From NCBI RefSeq assembly GCF_012910805.1, contig NZ_WTVK01000016.1:1-64000 (forward strand): a stretch of 64,000 nucleotides of DNA. Direction: 5' to 3'. Under the pieces are notes generated by a model, which had not been told where the DNA came from, did not search any database, and saw nothing but the letters and a program-made list of their open reading frames with translations. The stretch comes from Aromatoleum evansii. GTDB lineage: Bacteria; Pseudomonadota; Gammaproteobacteria; Burkholderiales; Rhodocyclaceae. Below, one piece after another: positions 36,377 through 45,792 of this stretch; position 1 is the first letter of the stretch, and every line of letters begins with the position of its first letter. The position numbers and the translations under genes are program-made.

Positions 36377-37568
36377 GCGATTTCACCATCCGGGAAAAAA
36401 TGTCGGCGATGCGCGCACGCCAGGCTTCAGTTGCGAACTGGCTGCCGGCGTGACTGCGCGCCGCGTCGGCCAAGCGCCCACGCAGGCCGGCATCCTGCAG
36501 GACGCTCACGATCGCATCGGCAAAGGCGGCAGGCTCATCCTCCACCAGCACCTCCTGCCTGTGCCTTGCCCCGGTGCCCTCGGCTCCGATCCGTGTCGCC
36601 ACGACAGCCGAACCGGCCAGCATGGCTTCAACCGTCTTGATTTTTACGCCACCGCCACTGACCAGCGGCACAACCGTAACGCTGTTGTTGGCATAGAACG
36701 TGAAAATGTCCGGCACAAAGCCGGAAAATGAGACGCCCTCGCCGACTCGGGCAACGAACTCCGGCGGCGGATTGCGCCCTGCAACGACAAAGCTGGCATG
36801 TGGAACCCGGGCCAACACCCGAGGCCACACCTGATCGAGAAACCATTGCAACCCTTCTCGATTCGGGCGGTGCCCAAATGCACCGGCAAAGCCAACACGC
36901 ATTGGAACGGGTGCGCTGGCTGGCGGAACGCCTTCGGTCAGTGGCAAGCCCATGGACAGGGTCACACTAGCCGGATTCATGGCGGACAATACATTCGCAT
37001 CCTGTTCGGATAAGGTCAGGACAGCGGAAAACCCGGCGTAATGCCTTGCTTCATAGCGTGCCCAGCAGACCCAGTCGAGCCAAGCCCGTACGCCACCGAT
37101 CCCCCGCACGCGTTGCGCGTGGCGAAATCCGGATAGGGTGTAGGCGTCCTGCACGTCCATGATGCACGGGGTATCGCCGCACAGCGTCACGTATTGCGCC
37201 ATCTGGGGAAACTGGATCCAGACAACATCCGGTTTCAAGCGGGCAAGATGCTCACGCAAGGCGTTCTGCATTGACGCTTGCCAGCACAATGCCGCGAGGT
37301 GAGGCTTGGACAACGAGAGCGAACCGAAAGCCGCTTTTGCGACCCGGATGCGATCGATGATGAGCGGAACTGTCTCGACCCCTTCGCATACCTGAGCCAG
37401 CGCTTGTGTACATTTCTCTTCGATATCGCGGGCCATGACGCCCGAAAAGGAGAGAAATGAAACCGCGTGCTGACTCGCCAAAGCGGCAATCTGACGGAAG
37501 GTGACGACACCACCACCATTGCCTGAATCAAGACCGGAGAGGAATGGTGCGACAACCAGAATCTTCAT
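36363..37568 (-). CDS. Glycosyltransferase, family 4 type
   Basis: A 401-residue GT-B enzyme beginning MKILVVAPFLSGLDSGNGGG, the usual form of exopolysaccharide glycosyltransferases of this family. The donor region is VTVVPLVSGGGVKIKTVEAMLAGSAVVAT, with GVKIKTVEAM as the conserved glycine/lysine-containing loop and E near its end. ATG 37568 overlaps the polymerase stop (ATGA); an in-frame ATG 9 bases upstream is possible. Its stop lies inside the start of the flippase fusion (14-base overlap), so the three genes are co-translated. Confidence 0.9.
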   Translation of the reverse strand: MKILVVAPFLSGLDSGNGGGVVTFRQIAALASQHAVSFLSFSGVMARDIEEKCTQALAQVCEGVETVPLIIDRIRVAKAAFGSLSLSKPHLAALCWQASMQNALREHLARLKPDVVWIQFPQMAQYVTLCGDTPCIMDVQDAYTLSGFRHAQRVRGIGGVRAWLDWVCWARYEARHYAGFSAVLTLSEQDANVLSAMNPASVTLSMGLPLTEGVPPASAPVPMRVGFAGAFGHRPNREGLQWFLDQVWPRVLARVPHASFVVAGRNPPPEFVARVGEGVSFSGFVPDIFTFYANNSVTVVPLVSGGGVKIKTVEAMLAGSAVVATRIGAEGTGARHRQEVLVEDEPAAFADAIVSVLQDAGLRGRLADAARSHAGSQFATEAWRARIADIFSRMVKSHGEH

Positions 37569-38836
37569 CGCTTCCATTCTTTGCGTTCAACTATGGAGAG
37601 GCAAAACCCCAGGAGCAGCAGCACGGATACCAGCGCAGTCTTGTTGAAGGGCCCGGCAATCAACCACGACGTGAGCAAACTGACTGCAACTGCGCCCTGC
37701 ACAATTAGACCGGCAAATCGTTCGTCTGGATCAACCGAGCGCGCGGCGACCGCCCCCCTACGAAACAACCAGCCGAACGAGACGAGGTAAAGGATCAAAC
37801 CCAAAGCTCCCGTCTTTACCAGAACATACAACATGCCGTTATGCAGAACAGGTATGTAACGCATGGGGCCATCACCGAGAAATAGGTATACCCCGAGGTC
37901 AACAAAGTGACCGAACCCTCGCCCTCCTAACCAACGTAGCACTCCGCCATCAACATAGTCTTTGTAGGCTCTGGCCGTCTCGAAGCCACGAAAATTATCA
38001 TTGATGCTCTGTTGGTCACGGTAGTCTGCAATGGTTAGTTCCTGGGCCGAACGGAGCATTTTGCCGGTGAATGTTTTTTTCTCTGCTTCGCTGGCAGGTG
38101 GCAGCGAAGCAGCCAGCGCGCCGAGCAATGCGAGGCCAACGATTACCGCAGCTCCGAGTTTGACGAAACGTGAACCAAGCATCAGGCCTCTAAGTGCAGT
38201 CCAGAAGACCAAGACAACAAGTACCAGAGTACGCGAATATGCCAAGGTTATAGACACCCCGCACAGCAAGAGGACAATCCACCCGAAAATCGGGCGTATG
38301 GCCAACATTTCACGCCAACGCCCAATAGAGGCGATAAGAAATGCGCACGTAAGGCCAACAACGAAATTCCCGTTTCCTGCCAAGGCTCGTACTTCGGTGG
38401 CCGGCAAGCTAAGCAGATTCGGGTTAATAGCAAACTTGGCTAGATGCAAGCTAGCAAGAATGAGGCCGGCTATTACTAAAAGGCGCAAAGCATGCGATAG
38501 CCTTGGTGTTAGAGCGCCAAATGAATACCCGACGAGTATAACGCCAACCGGATTGATGAAATACCAAGCATCTTTTAGATAGGGATAGGGTTCATTGTCG
38601 TACCCAAATGCCATACCAAGGGCAATTATTCCGCTAAAACAGATTAGCAGTACCCATAGAGATTTCGGAAAGCGATTATTCCTCGTACCCCAGACGACTA
38701 ACGCGAGAACCAGAAAATAGGCGTTCATCCCACTGACCAAGGAGATCGGGAGATACGATCCGCCGAGCAGCAGGAAAAATAGCGAATACAGCGGCCAGTC
38801 TGGCGGCTCTGTGCGCATCGGCGGACGGTAATTCAA
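37565..38836 (-). CDS. O-antigen polymerase/ligase-like membrane protein (Wzy/WaaL)
   Basis: A 423-residue protein with about 11 transmembrane segments and a large periplasmic loop (about 250-320: FRGFETARAYKDYVDGGVLR and RGFGHFVDLGVYLFLGDG). The end of that loop, HNGMLYVLVKTGALGLILYL, is typical of the Wzy_C/O-antigen-ligase family. In Eps loci this protein polymerises the lipid-linked repeat units in the periplasm. It is weakly conserved and A+T-rich, as polymerases usually are. It starts 15 bases after the GT2 stop and overlaps the following glycosyltransferase. Confidence 0.85.
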   Translation of the reverse strand: MNYRPPMRTEPPDWPLYSLFFLLLGGSYLPISLVSGMNAYFLVLALVVWGTRNNRFPKSLWVLLICFSGIIALGMAFGYDNEPYPYLKDAWYFINPVGVILVGYSFGALTPRLSHALRLLVIAGLILASLHLAKFAINPNLLSLPATEVRALAGNGNFVVGLTCAFLIASIGRWREMLAIRPIFGWIVLLLCGVSITLAYSRTLVLVVLVFWTALRGLMLGSRFVKLGAAVIVGLALLGALAASLPPASEAEKKTFTGKMLRSAQELTIADYRDQQSINDNFRGFETARAYKDYVDGGVLRWLGGRGFGHFVDLGVYLFLGDGPMRYIPVLHNGMLYVLVKTGALGLILYLVSFGWLFRRGAVAARSVDPDERFAGLIVQGAVAVSLLTSWLIAGPFNKTALVSVLLLLGFCLSIVERKEWKR

Positions 38837-38851
38837 TGCTAAGATACTCCT

Positions 38852-39853
38852 TTAGATCTTATCCGAGGCAGCTGAAACACCGAGCAGGGTCTGTCTAGCA
38901 AACTGCCAACCAACTACCAGAAAGGCTTTGACTTTGTCATTTATCACTTGCCTCTTCTGCTGATTCGCAGATGTGCTCAGGGAGACCGCACAAAGGGCTG
39001 CAGCCCGCATATAGAACACGGCTGCCAGACCAAGTGATGCAGCCCTGGCTACTAATGCATTGTGATGTTTTGCTAGGTAGATCGAGTAGGAGCGACCGGT
39101 TCGTTGCAATGCAGCTTTTCCGATCCACGGCCGACCTGCACCTTCATAGTGGATAACCAATGTCTCTGCAACAAAGGCAATTCCAAATCCGGCGTTACGA
39201 ATACGCAGACAGTAGTCGACGTCCTCGCAGTACATGAAGAACGCTTCGTCGAAGCCGCCAAGGCGCTCCCATATTTCGCGGCGAGTGGCGAGGCAGGCTC
39301 CGGAAACCCAGTCGACTGAGGTATGCGATTGTTCGTAATACGCGGGATCGGTTTCCATTCGCCGGAAGATCGATGGCAAGCGGTGTTTCTTTTCCAATCC
39401 CAACCACGACAGGACAAGACGAATCGGGCGATGGTGAAAGCCCACGGAGAACTGGGTTCGCCCGTCACTGTAGACGAGCCGGGAACCTGCGGCGCCTACT
39501 TGCTCAGCCAGCGCTTGATCGATGAGGGAATCGAGTTGTCTTTCGATGCGCGTGTCGTTATTGAGCAGCAGCAATACTTTTCCGCGAGCGCTGCGCGCTG
39601 CGAGGTTGTTGCCCCCGGTAAAACCTGTGTTTTCCAACGACTCGATGTAGCGAATGTCCGAGCGCGCCTGCAGGAAGGCTTGACTACCATCGCTCGAGGC
39701 ATTATCCACTACTACGACTTCGTACGAATAACGGCTGAATGCGGTCCTGATGGATTCAAGGCATTCGTCAAGAAAACGGAGACCGTTGTAATTGACGATC
39801 AGCACAGAAACATCAGGATTTTTTTTCTCGCTTGGCCCGACCGGATTCATCAT
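38852..39853 (-). CDS. Glycosyltransferase, family 2 (rhamnosyltransferase-like)
   Basis: A 333-residue GT-A fold enzyme: VSVLIVNYNGLRFLDECLES with the nucleotide-binding start, VVVDNASSDGS and LLLLNNDTRI (the DxD-like position), then GFDEAFFMYCEDVDYCLR, the acceptor-side acidic motif of the family. Similar proteins often add rhamnose. The start (MMNPVG) overlaps the epsI stop by 4 bases. A hydrophobic segment near the C-terminus suggests membrane attachment. Confidence 0.9.
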   Translation of the reverse strand: MMNPVGPSEKKNPDVSVLIVNYNGLRFLDECLESIRTAFSRYSYEVVVVDNASSDGSQAFLQARSDIRYIESLENTGFTGGNNLAARSARGKVLLLLNNDTRIERQLDSLIDQALAEQVGAAGSRLVYSDGRTQFSVGFHHRPIRLVLSWLGLEKKHRLPSIFRRMETDPAYYEQSHTSVDWVSGACLATRREIWERLGGFDEAFFMYCEDVDYCLRIRNAGFGIAFVAETLVIHYEGAGRPWIGKAALQRTGRSYSIYLAKHHNALVARAASLGLAAVFYMRAAALCAVSLSTSANQQKRQVINDKVKAFLVVGWQFARQTLLGVSAASDKI

Positions 39854-40584
39854 CGTATGCTTCCAACTTCTTCGGGACTGACCGGGCCGATCAGGAACCC
39901 ACGTGTATTCGTGTCTACGGTTGTGAGCAGGTCTACGACAAAGCGCTCCTGGAGGTGGTATGCAGCTTCGTTGTCACCAGATATTGACGAAACCCGAAAC
40001 AGGATGCCATCGGGTATCCAGCCCTTGAAGCCGTGCATTAGCCTGGCAAGACGTTGATCGTTACCGGATGCCACGATGTAGTCACCGACTCGCATCCAGT
40101 AGGAGATCGGTTCGTGTCGGCTATTTGTCTGAGCGATCAAACGCTGAATGGGAAATTGGCTCTCGCGTTCTGCTAGCTTTATTGATGACTTGCCGACGGT
40201 TTCAAGTGAAAACCCTTGAGCGAAATAGCAAACTTCCGGCCTATGTAATTCGACATCACCACTCTGCATTTCCCCATAAGCAATCGATAACATGACGCGC
40301 TGCCCCTGCGCATTGACGTAGGTGCGGGTCAGGGTCTGAGAATAGAGTGCATCCAGCAAGCCTTTCTGCTGCGGAGCGACGACACTTTGCATACCCCCGC
40401 TATCCAAATGCCAGTCGCCGAATGAGACTGGAATTGCGCTTTCCAGCCTGAGATTCTTGTTCAAGGCTGCCATCGGGTTCCGCGGTGCCAACGCCCACGC
40501 CGACAGCGATGCACAGAACATTAGCGTGCATGCCACGATGCTGCTGCGACGCATTTTTGCCCCTTTGCCAGAATTGCTGGTCAT
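39850..40584 (-). CDS. epsI: Exosortase-associated protein EpsI
   Basis: A 244-residue protein with an N-terminal membrane/signal segment (MRRSSIVACTLMFCASLSAWA) and a periplasmic domain of the EpsI family (FGDWHLDSGGMQSVVAPQQ..., ELHRPEVCYFAQGFSLE, QTNSRHEPISYWMRVGDY). In other Eps loci EpsI is encoded next to, or fused with, the exosortase; its exact role in the pathway is not settled. Its ATG overlaps the xrtB stop (ATGA), so the two are co-produced. Confidence 0.9.
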   Translation of the reverse strand: MTSNSGKGAKMRRSSIVACTLMFCASLSAWALAPRNPMAALNKNLRLESAIPVSFGDWHLDSGGMQSVVAPQQKGLLDALYSQTLTRTYVNAQGQRVMLSIAYGEMQSGDVELHRPEVCYFAQGFSLETVGKSSIKLAERESQFPIQRLIAQTNSRHEPISYWMRVGDYIVASGNDQRLARLMHGFKGWIPDGILFRVSSISGDNEAAYHLQERFVVDLLTTVDTNTRGFLIGPVSPEEVGSIR

Positions 40585-41486
40585 ACGCGCCTCCGCCCCG
40601 ACTGTGCAGCGCGCAAGATGGTATCCATACCGATAATGAGTAATAGAGCACTCGCAAACAGCACCATCCCCGCAAACCCATGCATGAAGCCCTGCCCCGC
40701 CGCATCACCGTAGTAGTACGTCACCAGCGTCAGCACGATCACGCGAATCACGTTCGCCGCAAACGAAATCGGCACGATCAGGATGGCGAGAATCGTGTTG
40801 CGCAACGCAGACGCGGATTGCGTGAGCTTGAGGTACAGCAGCCCGAGCGCTTCGAGCGTAAACAGGGTTTGCAGGCCGGCGCAGGCATCGGCGACGAGGA
40901 GCTTGTATTGCCCGATCTGGAGGATGACGCCGCTGCGGGCAATGGGGTAGCCGAGTGAATAGAGCACGTTTTCCGCGACCACAGAGACGGCGATCTTCAT
41001 GGGCATGGTGATGGCGTCCACCACCGCACCGGGCAGCGGGATCATGAAGAGCATGAAGAACAGCGCGAACCACTGCGCCTTGACCGCCTGCCCCCCCCGC
41101 TGGATGAGGAGCACGGCGATGAGCACCCACACCAGCGAGCCGATCTCGAAGATGAGGATGTCTTGCGAGCGGCCGAGTACTAAGAGCAGCAGGCCGACGA
41201 TGAGGATGGGCCAGCCGGCGACGGAGGATGGCCCGCCGGAGCTGCGAGCTAGCATGGCGGGCCACTGGCGGTACAGCAACCACAGCGACAGGCCGAGCAC
41301 GATGGGCCCGTGCGCCTGTTCGGGTGTGCTCCAGATGGTGCGGAAGAGGTCGATGAAGCTGGGAACGTAGAGGAAGCACAGGCCCGCCAGCACGATGAGC
41401 CACGGCGCGAGCGGTTCCGCCTCCAGCCCGCCCGGCGGTGCCGGCGCGAGTTGTTCCATGGTTGCGGCGCGCGCCGGCGGTGTCAT
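40581..41486 (-). CDS. xrtB: Exosortase B (PEP-CTERM sorting transpeptidase/protease)
   Basis: A 301-residue membrane protease with eight or so transmembrane helices. The exosortase triad is complete: C202 (ADACAGLQTLF), R248 (AANVIRVIVL) and H269 (GFMHGFAGMVLF). It recognises the PEP-CTERM tail of exported proteins and cleaves at the VPEP site in the membrane. The start is ATG 41486, with AGGG 7 bases before it and 10 bases after the epsG stop; a second in-frame ATG 27 bases downstream is possible. Two PEP-CTERM substrates are encoded nearby (45793-46140, 46380-47063). Confidence 0.93.
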   Translation of the reverse strand: MTPPARAATMEQLAPAPPGGLEAEPLAPWLIVLAGLCFLYVPSFIDLFRTIWSTPEQAHGPIVLGLSLWLLYRQWPAMLARSSGGPSSVAGWPILIVGLLLLVLGRSQDILIFEIGSLVWVLIAVLLIQRGGQAVKAQWFALFFMLFMIPLPGAVVDAITMPMKIAVSVVAENVLYSLGYPIARSGVILQIGQYKLLVADACAGLQTLFTLEALGLLYLKLTQSASALRNTILAILIVPISFAANVIRVIVLTLVTYYYGDAAGQGFMHGFAGMVLFASALLLIIGMDTILRAAQSGRRRV

Positions 41487-41496
41487 CGGCGTGCCC

Positions 41497-42369
41497 TCAG
41501 CCCGCGTCGTTGAGGACGCTGCCGACCACCGTGATGCCGGCCTGGTGGAACTCGCCCGCGAGCTTGCGCAGTGCGGCCGTTCGCGTGAGGTGCGGGCGCG
41601 CGACGAGCAGCGTGCCGCCCACACGTGCGCCGACGGTGAAGGTGTCCGCGCTGCTGCTGGCGGCAGGGGTGTCGATGAGGATGACGTCGTAGTCCTCGGC
41701 GTATTGCTTGAGGAGCGCCGCGAAGGCCGGGCGGGAGATCAGTTCCTGCGGGTTGGGCGGCGTGGCGCCGGCGGGCAGCACAGACAGATCGACGAGTGCC
41801 GACACGCGACGTACGATCTCCGCATCGCCACGGCCGGAGAGCGCCGCCGAGAGGCCCATGCGGTTATCGACGCCGAAGAGCACGTGCTGGCGCGGGTTGC
41901 GCATGTTGGCGTCAATGATGAGGGTGCGCTCTCCGAGCTGGGAGAACACCACGCCAAGATTGGCGACGACCCACGAACGCCCTTCCCCGCGTGCGGGGCT
42001 CGCCACCGCGAGGCAGCGCCGACCGGCTTCGGGATCGAACCAGCGCAGCATGAGCTGGCTGCGCAGCGCACGCAGCGCCTCGACCTGCGGATCGAAGGGA
42101 TCGTAGGCGGCGACGACCTCTTCGGCTACGCCACTTTCGCCGCGCTGCAGGTACGGGTAGTCGAACTGCCGCGAGAGCGCGTACTGTATGTCACCCTCAT
42201 TGACGAGGCCGAGCTGGCGCGCGGCGTCGCCGAAACGCAGGCCGCCTTCGCGTTGCAGGCGCAGGATCTTCTCGGCGTCTTCGGGTTTCAGGCGGCCGGC
42301 GTCGATGAGAATGGCGCCGATGGAGCGTTCGCCGTGGGCGAGTTCCTTGGTGCTGATGGGGGCGTTCAT
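41497..42369 (-). CDS. epsG: Chain-length-determinant-associated tyrosine kinase-like protein EpsG
   Basis: A 290-residue P-loop protein that acts with EpsF to control polymer length and export. The Walker-A region reads SPARGEGRSWVVANLG, with Arg in the place of the usual Lys (GEGKS in most BY-kinases). The A' motif is TLIIDANMRNPRQH and Walker B is DVILIDTPA. No C-terminal tyrosine cluster is present, so it may lack the usual autophosphorylation tail. The N-terminal 80 residues resemble a GspE-N/EpsG-type domain (ERSIGAILIDAGRLKPEDAE). The start is ATG 42369; an earlier in-frame ATG would give 19 unconserved residues. Confidence 0.88.
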   Translation of the reverse strand: MNAPISTKELAHGERSIGAILIDAGRLKPEDAEKILRLQREGGLRFGDAARQLGLVNEGDIQYALSRQFDYPYLQRGESGVAEEVVAAYDPFDPQVEALRALRSQLMLRWFDPEAGRRCLAVASPARGEGRSWVVANLGVVFSQLGERTLIIDANMRNPRQHVLFGVDNRMGLSAALSGRGDAEIVRRVSALVDLSVLPAGATPPNPQELISRPAFAALLKQYAEDYDVILIDTPAASSSADTFTVGARVGGTLLVARPHLTRTAALRKLAGEFHQAGITVVGSVLNDAG

Positions 42370-42380
42370 GGACGGAGATC

Positions 42381-43724
42381 TCAGGCGCGGGAGGGGATGA
42401 TGCCCAGCAGCGGCGCGGCGGAGCATTGTTCGATGTCTTCGACGCCGCGTACGCGCTGGTCGACGAGTTCGAGCAGCAGCGCCGAGCCGAGGCCGAGCAA
42501 TGTGCCAAGGAAGACGGCGAGAGCAAGGTTGAGTGCTGTGCGCGGGCTGGAGTGCTGCAGGGGCGACGTCGCCGGGGCGAGCACGGCGATGTTGGTCTGC
42601 TGGGTGCGGCTCTCCAGGCTGGTCTGCGTCAGGCGCTGGGCGACGAGGTCGTATGCGCGCTGCGCGGATTCGACGTCGCGCTGGAGAACGGCGATCTGGT
42701 CACGCCGTTCGCGCAGTTGCAGTACGCGTTTCTTTTGGGCATCGAGCGCTGCGCGCAGATCGGCTTCGCGCGCGAGGTTGGAGCGGGTGGCACTGCCGAT
42801 CGAGCTGGCGATGCGTTGCGTTTCGGCGCCGATCCTCTCCCGCAGGGAGCGGATTTCGGCCTCGATGCGGGTGTAGTCGGGGTGGTTCTTGCCGACGCGC
42901 GAGGCGAGTTGCTCACGCGTGGCTTCCTGGCGCGCGAGTTCGGCTTTCAGGCCCTGGATGAGCCCGCTTTGTAGGACTTCCGGCATGGTGTCGGCCGCAC
43001 CGGCCTGCCCCTGGCGGGAGCGCGTTTCCATGCGCTGACCCTCGGCTGCGACGAGCTGAGTGGAGAGTTCGGCCAGGCGGGTGGTTTCCACGTCGAGGCG
43101 ACCGTCGCTCGGGACGATGCCGTGCTGGAGCTGGTAGTCGGAAAGACGTTTCTGGGCCGCTTCGACCTTCTCGCGCAGGGGCACGCTTTGTTCGTCGAAC
43201 CAGCGTGCGTACTGGCGAGCCGGTTCGACCTTGAGTTCGAGGTTCACTTCGATGTAGGCCTGCGCAAAGGCGTTGGCGACCGCTGCGGCGAACTGGGGGT
43301 CGGAGCCCGTGAAGGCGATGGTGATGACATTGCTCTCGCGTGAGGGCTTGACGCCGAGCTTCTTTTGCAGCGCCTCGGCCAGCCAGACGCGCAACTCGCC
43401 GTTTCCGTCAGCTTCGGCCTGCCATTGCTCGCGCACGGCGGGCACTTCATCGAGCTTGAGCATCGCAACGACACGCTCGGCGACCCGGTTGGAATTGATG
43501 ATGTCGACCTGGGTGGCCATATAGCCCGCCATCATCTGCGGGGGCAGGATGGCGCCGGCAATAGGGTCGGCCGACTTGGCATCGATGACCAGGACTGTCT
43601 CGGCGGTGTATTGGCGCGGAAGCAGCACGCTGACCAGCAGCGTGGTTGCGACCACCGTGCCAAGCACGCAGGCCACGACCAGCCAGCGGGCGCGCAGGAT
43701 GAGGAGAAACTGGTGGAAGGTCAT
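42381..43724 (-). CDS. epsF: Chain-length determinant protein EpsF (Wzz-type polysaccharide co-polymerase)
   Basis: A 447-residue inner-membrane protein with two transmembrane helices (about 13-33, and about 410-430) and a long periplasmic coiled-coil arm between (about 170-370). The N-terminal MTFHQFLLILRARWL and the PAPATSP-like end before the second helix (VLAPATSPLQHSSPRTALN) are hallmarks of Wzz/EpsF proteins. It forms the ring that sets polymer length and links the polymerase with the export channel EpsE. It starts 63 bases after epsE and is followed by epsG after 11 bases. Confidence 0.92.
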   Translation of the reverse strand: MTFHQFLLILRARWLVVACVLGTVVATTLLVSVLLPRQYTAETVLVIDAKSADPIAGAILPPQMMAGYMATQVDIINSNRVAERVVAMLKLDEVPAVREQWQAEADGNGELRVWLAEALQKKLGVKPSRESNVITIAFTGSDPQFAAAVANAFAQAYIEVNLELKVEPARQYARWFDEQSVPLREKVEAAQKRLSDYQLQHGIVPSDGRLDVETTRLAELSTQLVAAEGQRMETRSRQGQAGAADTMPEVLQSGLIQGLKAELARQEATREQLASRVGKNHPDYTRIEAEIRSLRERIGAETQRIASSIGSATRSNLAREADLRAALDAQKKRVLQLRERRDQIAVLQRDVESAQRAYDLVAQRLTQTSLESRTQQTNIAVLAPATSPLQHSSPRTALNLALAVFLGTLLGLGSALLLELVDQRVRGVEDIEQCSAAPLLGIIPSRA

Positions 43725-43787
43725 TACGGCGCGTTCCGGAAATTGCGGGGGTGATACAAACGGGGTCAGGGGAGCGACGATGTCCCG

Positions 43788-44624
43788 TCAGAAAAGGCTT
43801 TCGCGCACAAAAATCACGTCGTCGGCGCGAAGGAGATCTTCCAGTGCCGGCTCGATGACGGACAGCCGTCCTTCGGTGTCGCGCCGTTGAATCTGGAGGC
43901 CGCGAACGGTGCCGCGCTGATTGATGCCGCCGCCGGTGGCGAGCGCCTGCATGACACTCATGTTCCGCTCCAGCCGGAATGCTCCGGGACGCTGCACTTC
44001 GCCGTAGATGTAGAACGTGGGCGCACGATGCACATAGAGGATGTCGCCGCCGGCCAACGGGATATCGTTCTCGGTGCCCTTCAGGAACAGCGCGGGAATA
44101 TCGATTTCGCGACGTATCGACTTGCCGTCGCGTAGGCCGATGAGCACAACGGTGTCCGCGCCGTTGGGGGCGATCCCACCGGCGCTTGCGAGCATGTCGG
44201 AGAGGCGCAGGTTGGAGGTTTCCAACGGATAGCGGCCGGGGCGCCCGACGAGGCCGATTACGGAGACCTGGTTGCCGCGCATCTGGACGGGCAGGATGCT
44301 GACCTGGGGTTGCAGTACGAAGCCCCCATCGCGCAGGAGGCGTTCGATGAGCCGTTCGGCAGTGCCCGCGGTCTGGCTGCCGACGGGGACACCGCCGAGC
44401 AGCGGGAAAGTAATTTGTCCGCCTTCCGAAATTCGCGCTTCGGTCGTGAGATCCGGATTCTGATAGACGGTGATGCGGACCACATCCCCCGGCCCCAGAA
44501 CATAATCCGCCGTCCCCGGGCGGCTGATGTCGGCAACATCGGCCCGCGCCGGCGAAACAATGCCGAACGCGAACAGCAGCGACAGGATGATCAGGAGAAT
44601 GGCTGTAAAGGAACGGTGGCTCAT
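43788..44624 (-). CDS. epsE: Polysaccharide export outer-membrane protein EpsE (Wza-like)
   Basis: A 278-residue exported protein with a Sec signal (TAILLIILSLLFAFGIVSPARA), a Poly_export domain (YVLGPGDVVRITVYQNPDLT) and two SLBB domains (VSVIGLVGRPGRYPL and FYIYGEVQRPGAFRL). It lacks a lipobox, unlike classical Wza. It forms the periplasmic and outer-membrane passage for the polymer. I chose ATG 44624; a GTG start overlapping the epsD stop (44684) would add 20 residues before the signal peptide. It lies directly downstream of epsD. Confidence 0.9.
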   Translation of the reverse strand: MSHRSFTAILLIILSLLFAFGIVSPARADVADISRPGTADYVLGPGDVVRITVYQNPDLTTEARISEGGQITFPLLGGVPVGSQTAGTAERLIERLLRDGGFVLQPQVSILPVQMRGNQVSVIGLVGRPGRYPLETSNLRLSDMLASAGGIAPNGADTVVLIGLRDGKSIRREIDIPALFLKGTENDIPLAGGDILYVHRAPTFYIYGEVQRPGAFRLERNMSVMQALATGGGINQRGTVRGLQIQRRDTEGRLSVIEPALEDLLRADDVIFVRESLF

Positions 44625-44680
44625 GCGTTTGCGGATATTCCGGTTCAGTGTGGCAGGGAAAGCGTATGTGGCGTGCTGGA

Positions 44681-45613
44681 TCACTTCAGGCCGCCGGCCC
44701 CTTTGTCGAGCGTGGCCTGGCTGAGGGCGGCGCCCGATGCAATCGCGGGCCCAGCCACGGCCGTTGCGCCATTGGCTAGCGGGGAGGCGAAATCGCCTAC
44801 GTACTGGATGCTGGTGCGGTCCCGCAGACGACCGAGTTCCTCCCGCGCAAGCGCCTGCTTTTTGAGATTGGTGAGGTAACGCTCGATGAACGGCGCAGCA
44901 CCAACCGCGTCGATCGGCTGTTCGCGGGAGGCGGCGATCTGGATGACTGCCACGACGCCGGCTGAGGCCAGCAGCCCGATCTCACCGTCTTTCATCTTTG
45001 CCAGCTGCTTGACCAGATCGAGCGGCAGTTCCTCGGCCGGTTTGAGTGCGGAGTCGGCCTTGAAGCTCAGATTCTCGCGCCGAAGCCAGGCAACGATATC
45101 GTCCAGGCTCGCCGCCTTGTCGGCCGCGGCGCGCAGGTCCGCTTCGCGTCCGGCGGGCACTGCGACACGCAACTCGCGCAGCGCATAGATGCGACGTTTG
45201 CTGAATAGCTCCGGATTGTCCCGATAGAAGGCTTCGACCTCGCTGGTCTGCGGTTCGGCGACCTGTGCAGCGATGCGCTCGACGTAGGCGCGCGCAACGA
45301 CTTCGCGCCGCGCGGCATCGAGTGCGGCCATCACCGTGGGATCACGATCGATTTTCTGCTCTTCGGCTTGAGCGACGAGCAGTTCCTGATCTATGAGCCG
45401 TTCGAGGATCGCGCCGCTGGCTTGCTTCACTTGCTCGCCAGCTATCCCCCCGAGCCGTGCGAGCTCCGCGTTGACCTGATGCACGGTGATTTCATACGAA
45501 CCGACCCGGGCAGCGACCTGTGACGCGATCGGAGTGTCGGACTTGGCGCCGCAGCCTGCCAGAGCGAGGGCGAGTAGCGGCATGCCAAGCGATGTACGAA
45601 ATTGTTTCATCAT
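44681..45613 (-). CDS. epsD: EpsD-family peptidyl-prolyl isomerase-like lipoprotein
   Basis: A 310-residue lipoprotein: the signal MPLLALALAGC carries the lipobox LAGC, with lipidation at C21. The mature part is a SurA-like helical domain with a PpiC-type core (QASGAILERLIDQELLVAQA), as in the EpsD family. It is the first gene of the Eps operon and probably helps fold outer-membrane components such as EpsE or EpsL. AGGATGG lies 8-10 bases before the start. The C-terminal part ends in an Ala-rich stretch. Confidence 0.88.
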   Translation of the reverse strand: MMKQFRTSLGMPLLALALAGCGAKSDTPIASQVAARVGSYEITVHQVNAELARLGGIAGEQVKQASGAILERLIDQELLVAQAEEQKIDRDPTVMAALDAARREVVARAYVERIAAQVAEPQTSEVEAFYRDNPELFSKRRIYALRELRVAVPAGREADLRAAADKAASLDDIVAWLRRENLSFKADSALKPAEELPLDLVKQLAKMKDGEIGLLASAGVVAVIQIAASREQPIDAVGAAPFIERYLTNLKKQALAREELGRLRDRTSIQYVGDFASPLANGATAVAGPAIASGAALSQATLDKGAGGLK

Positions 45614-45792
45614 GAAAAATCCATCCTGCAGGACTACAAGTCAAATCTACAATGCCAATGTGTTACTTGCATGGCCGGCAGCAGCACGTCTTTGCGATGC
45701 ATCCGACTCTCTCCACAAACAGCAAGACACGCCTGCAACCCGAGACCGGGGGCAGGCGCCGAGGAACATCGCAGGGGTGCGTTCGGGGTCGC

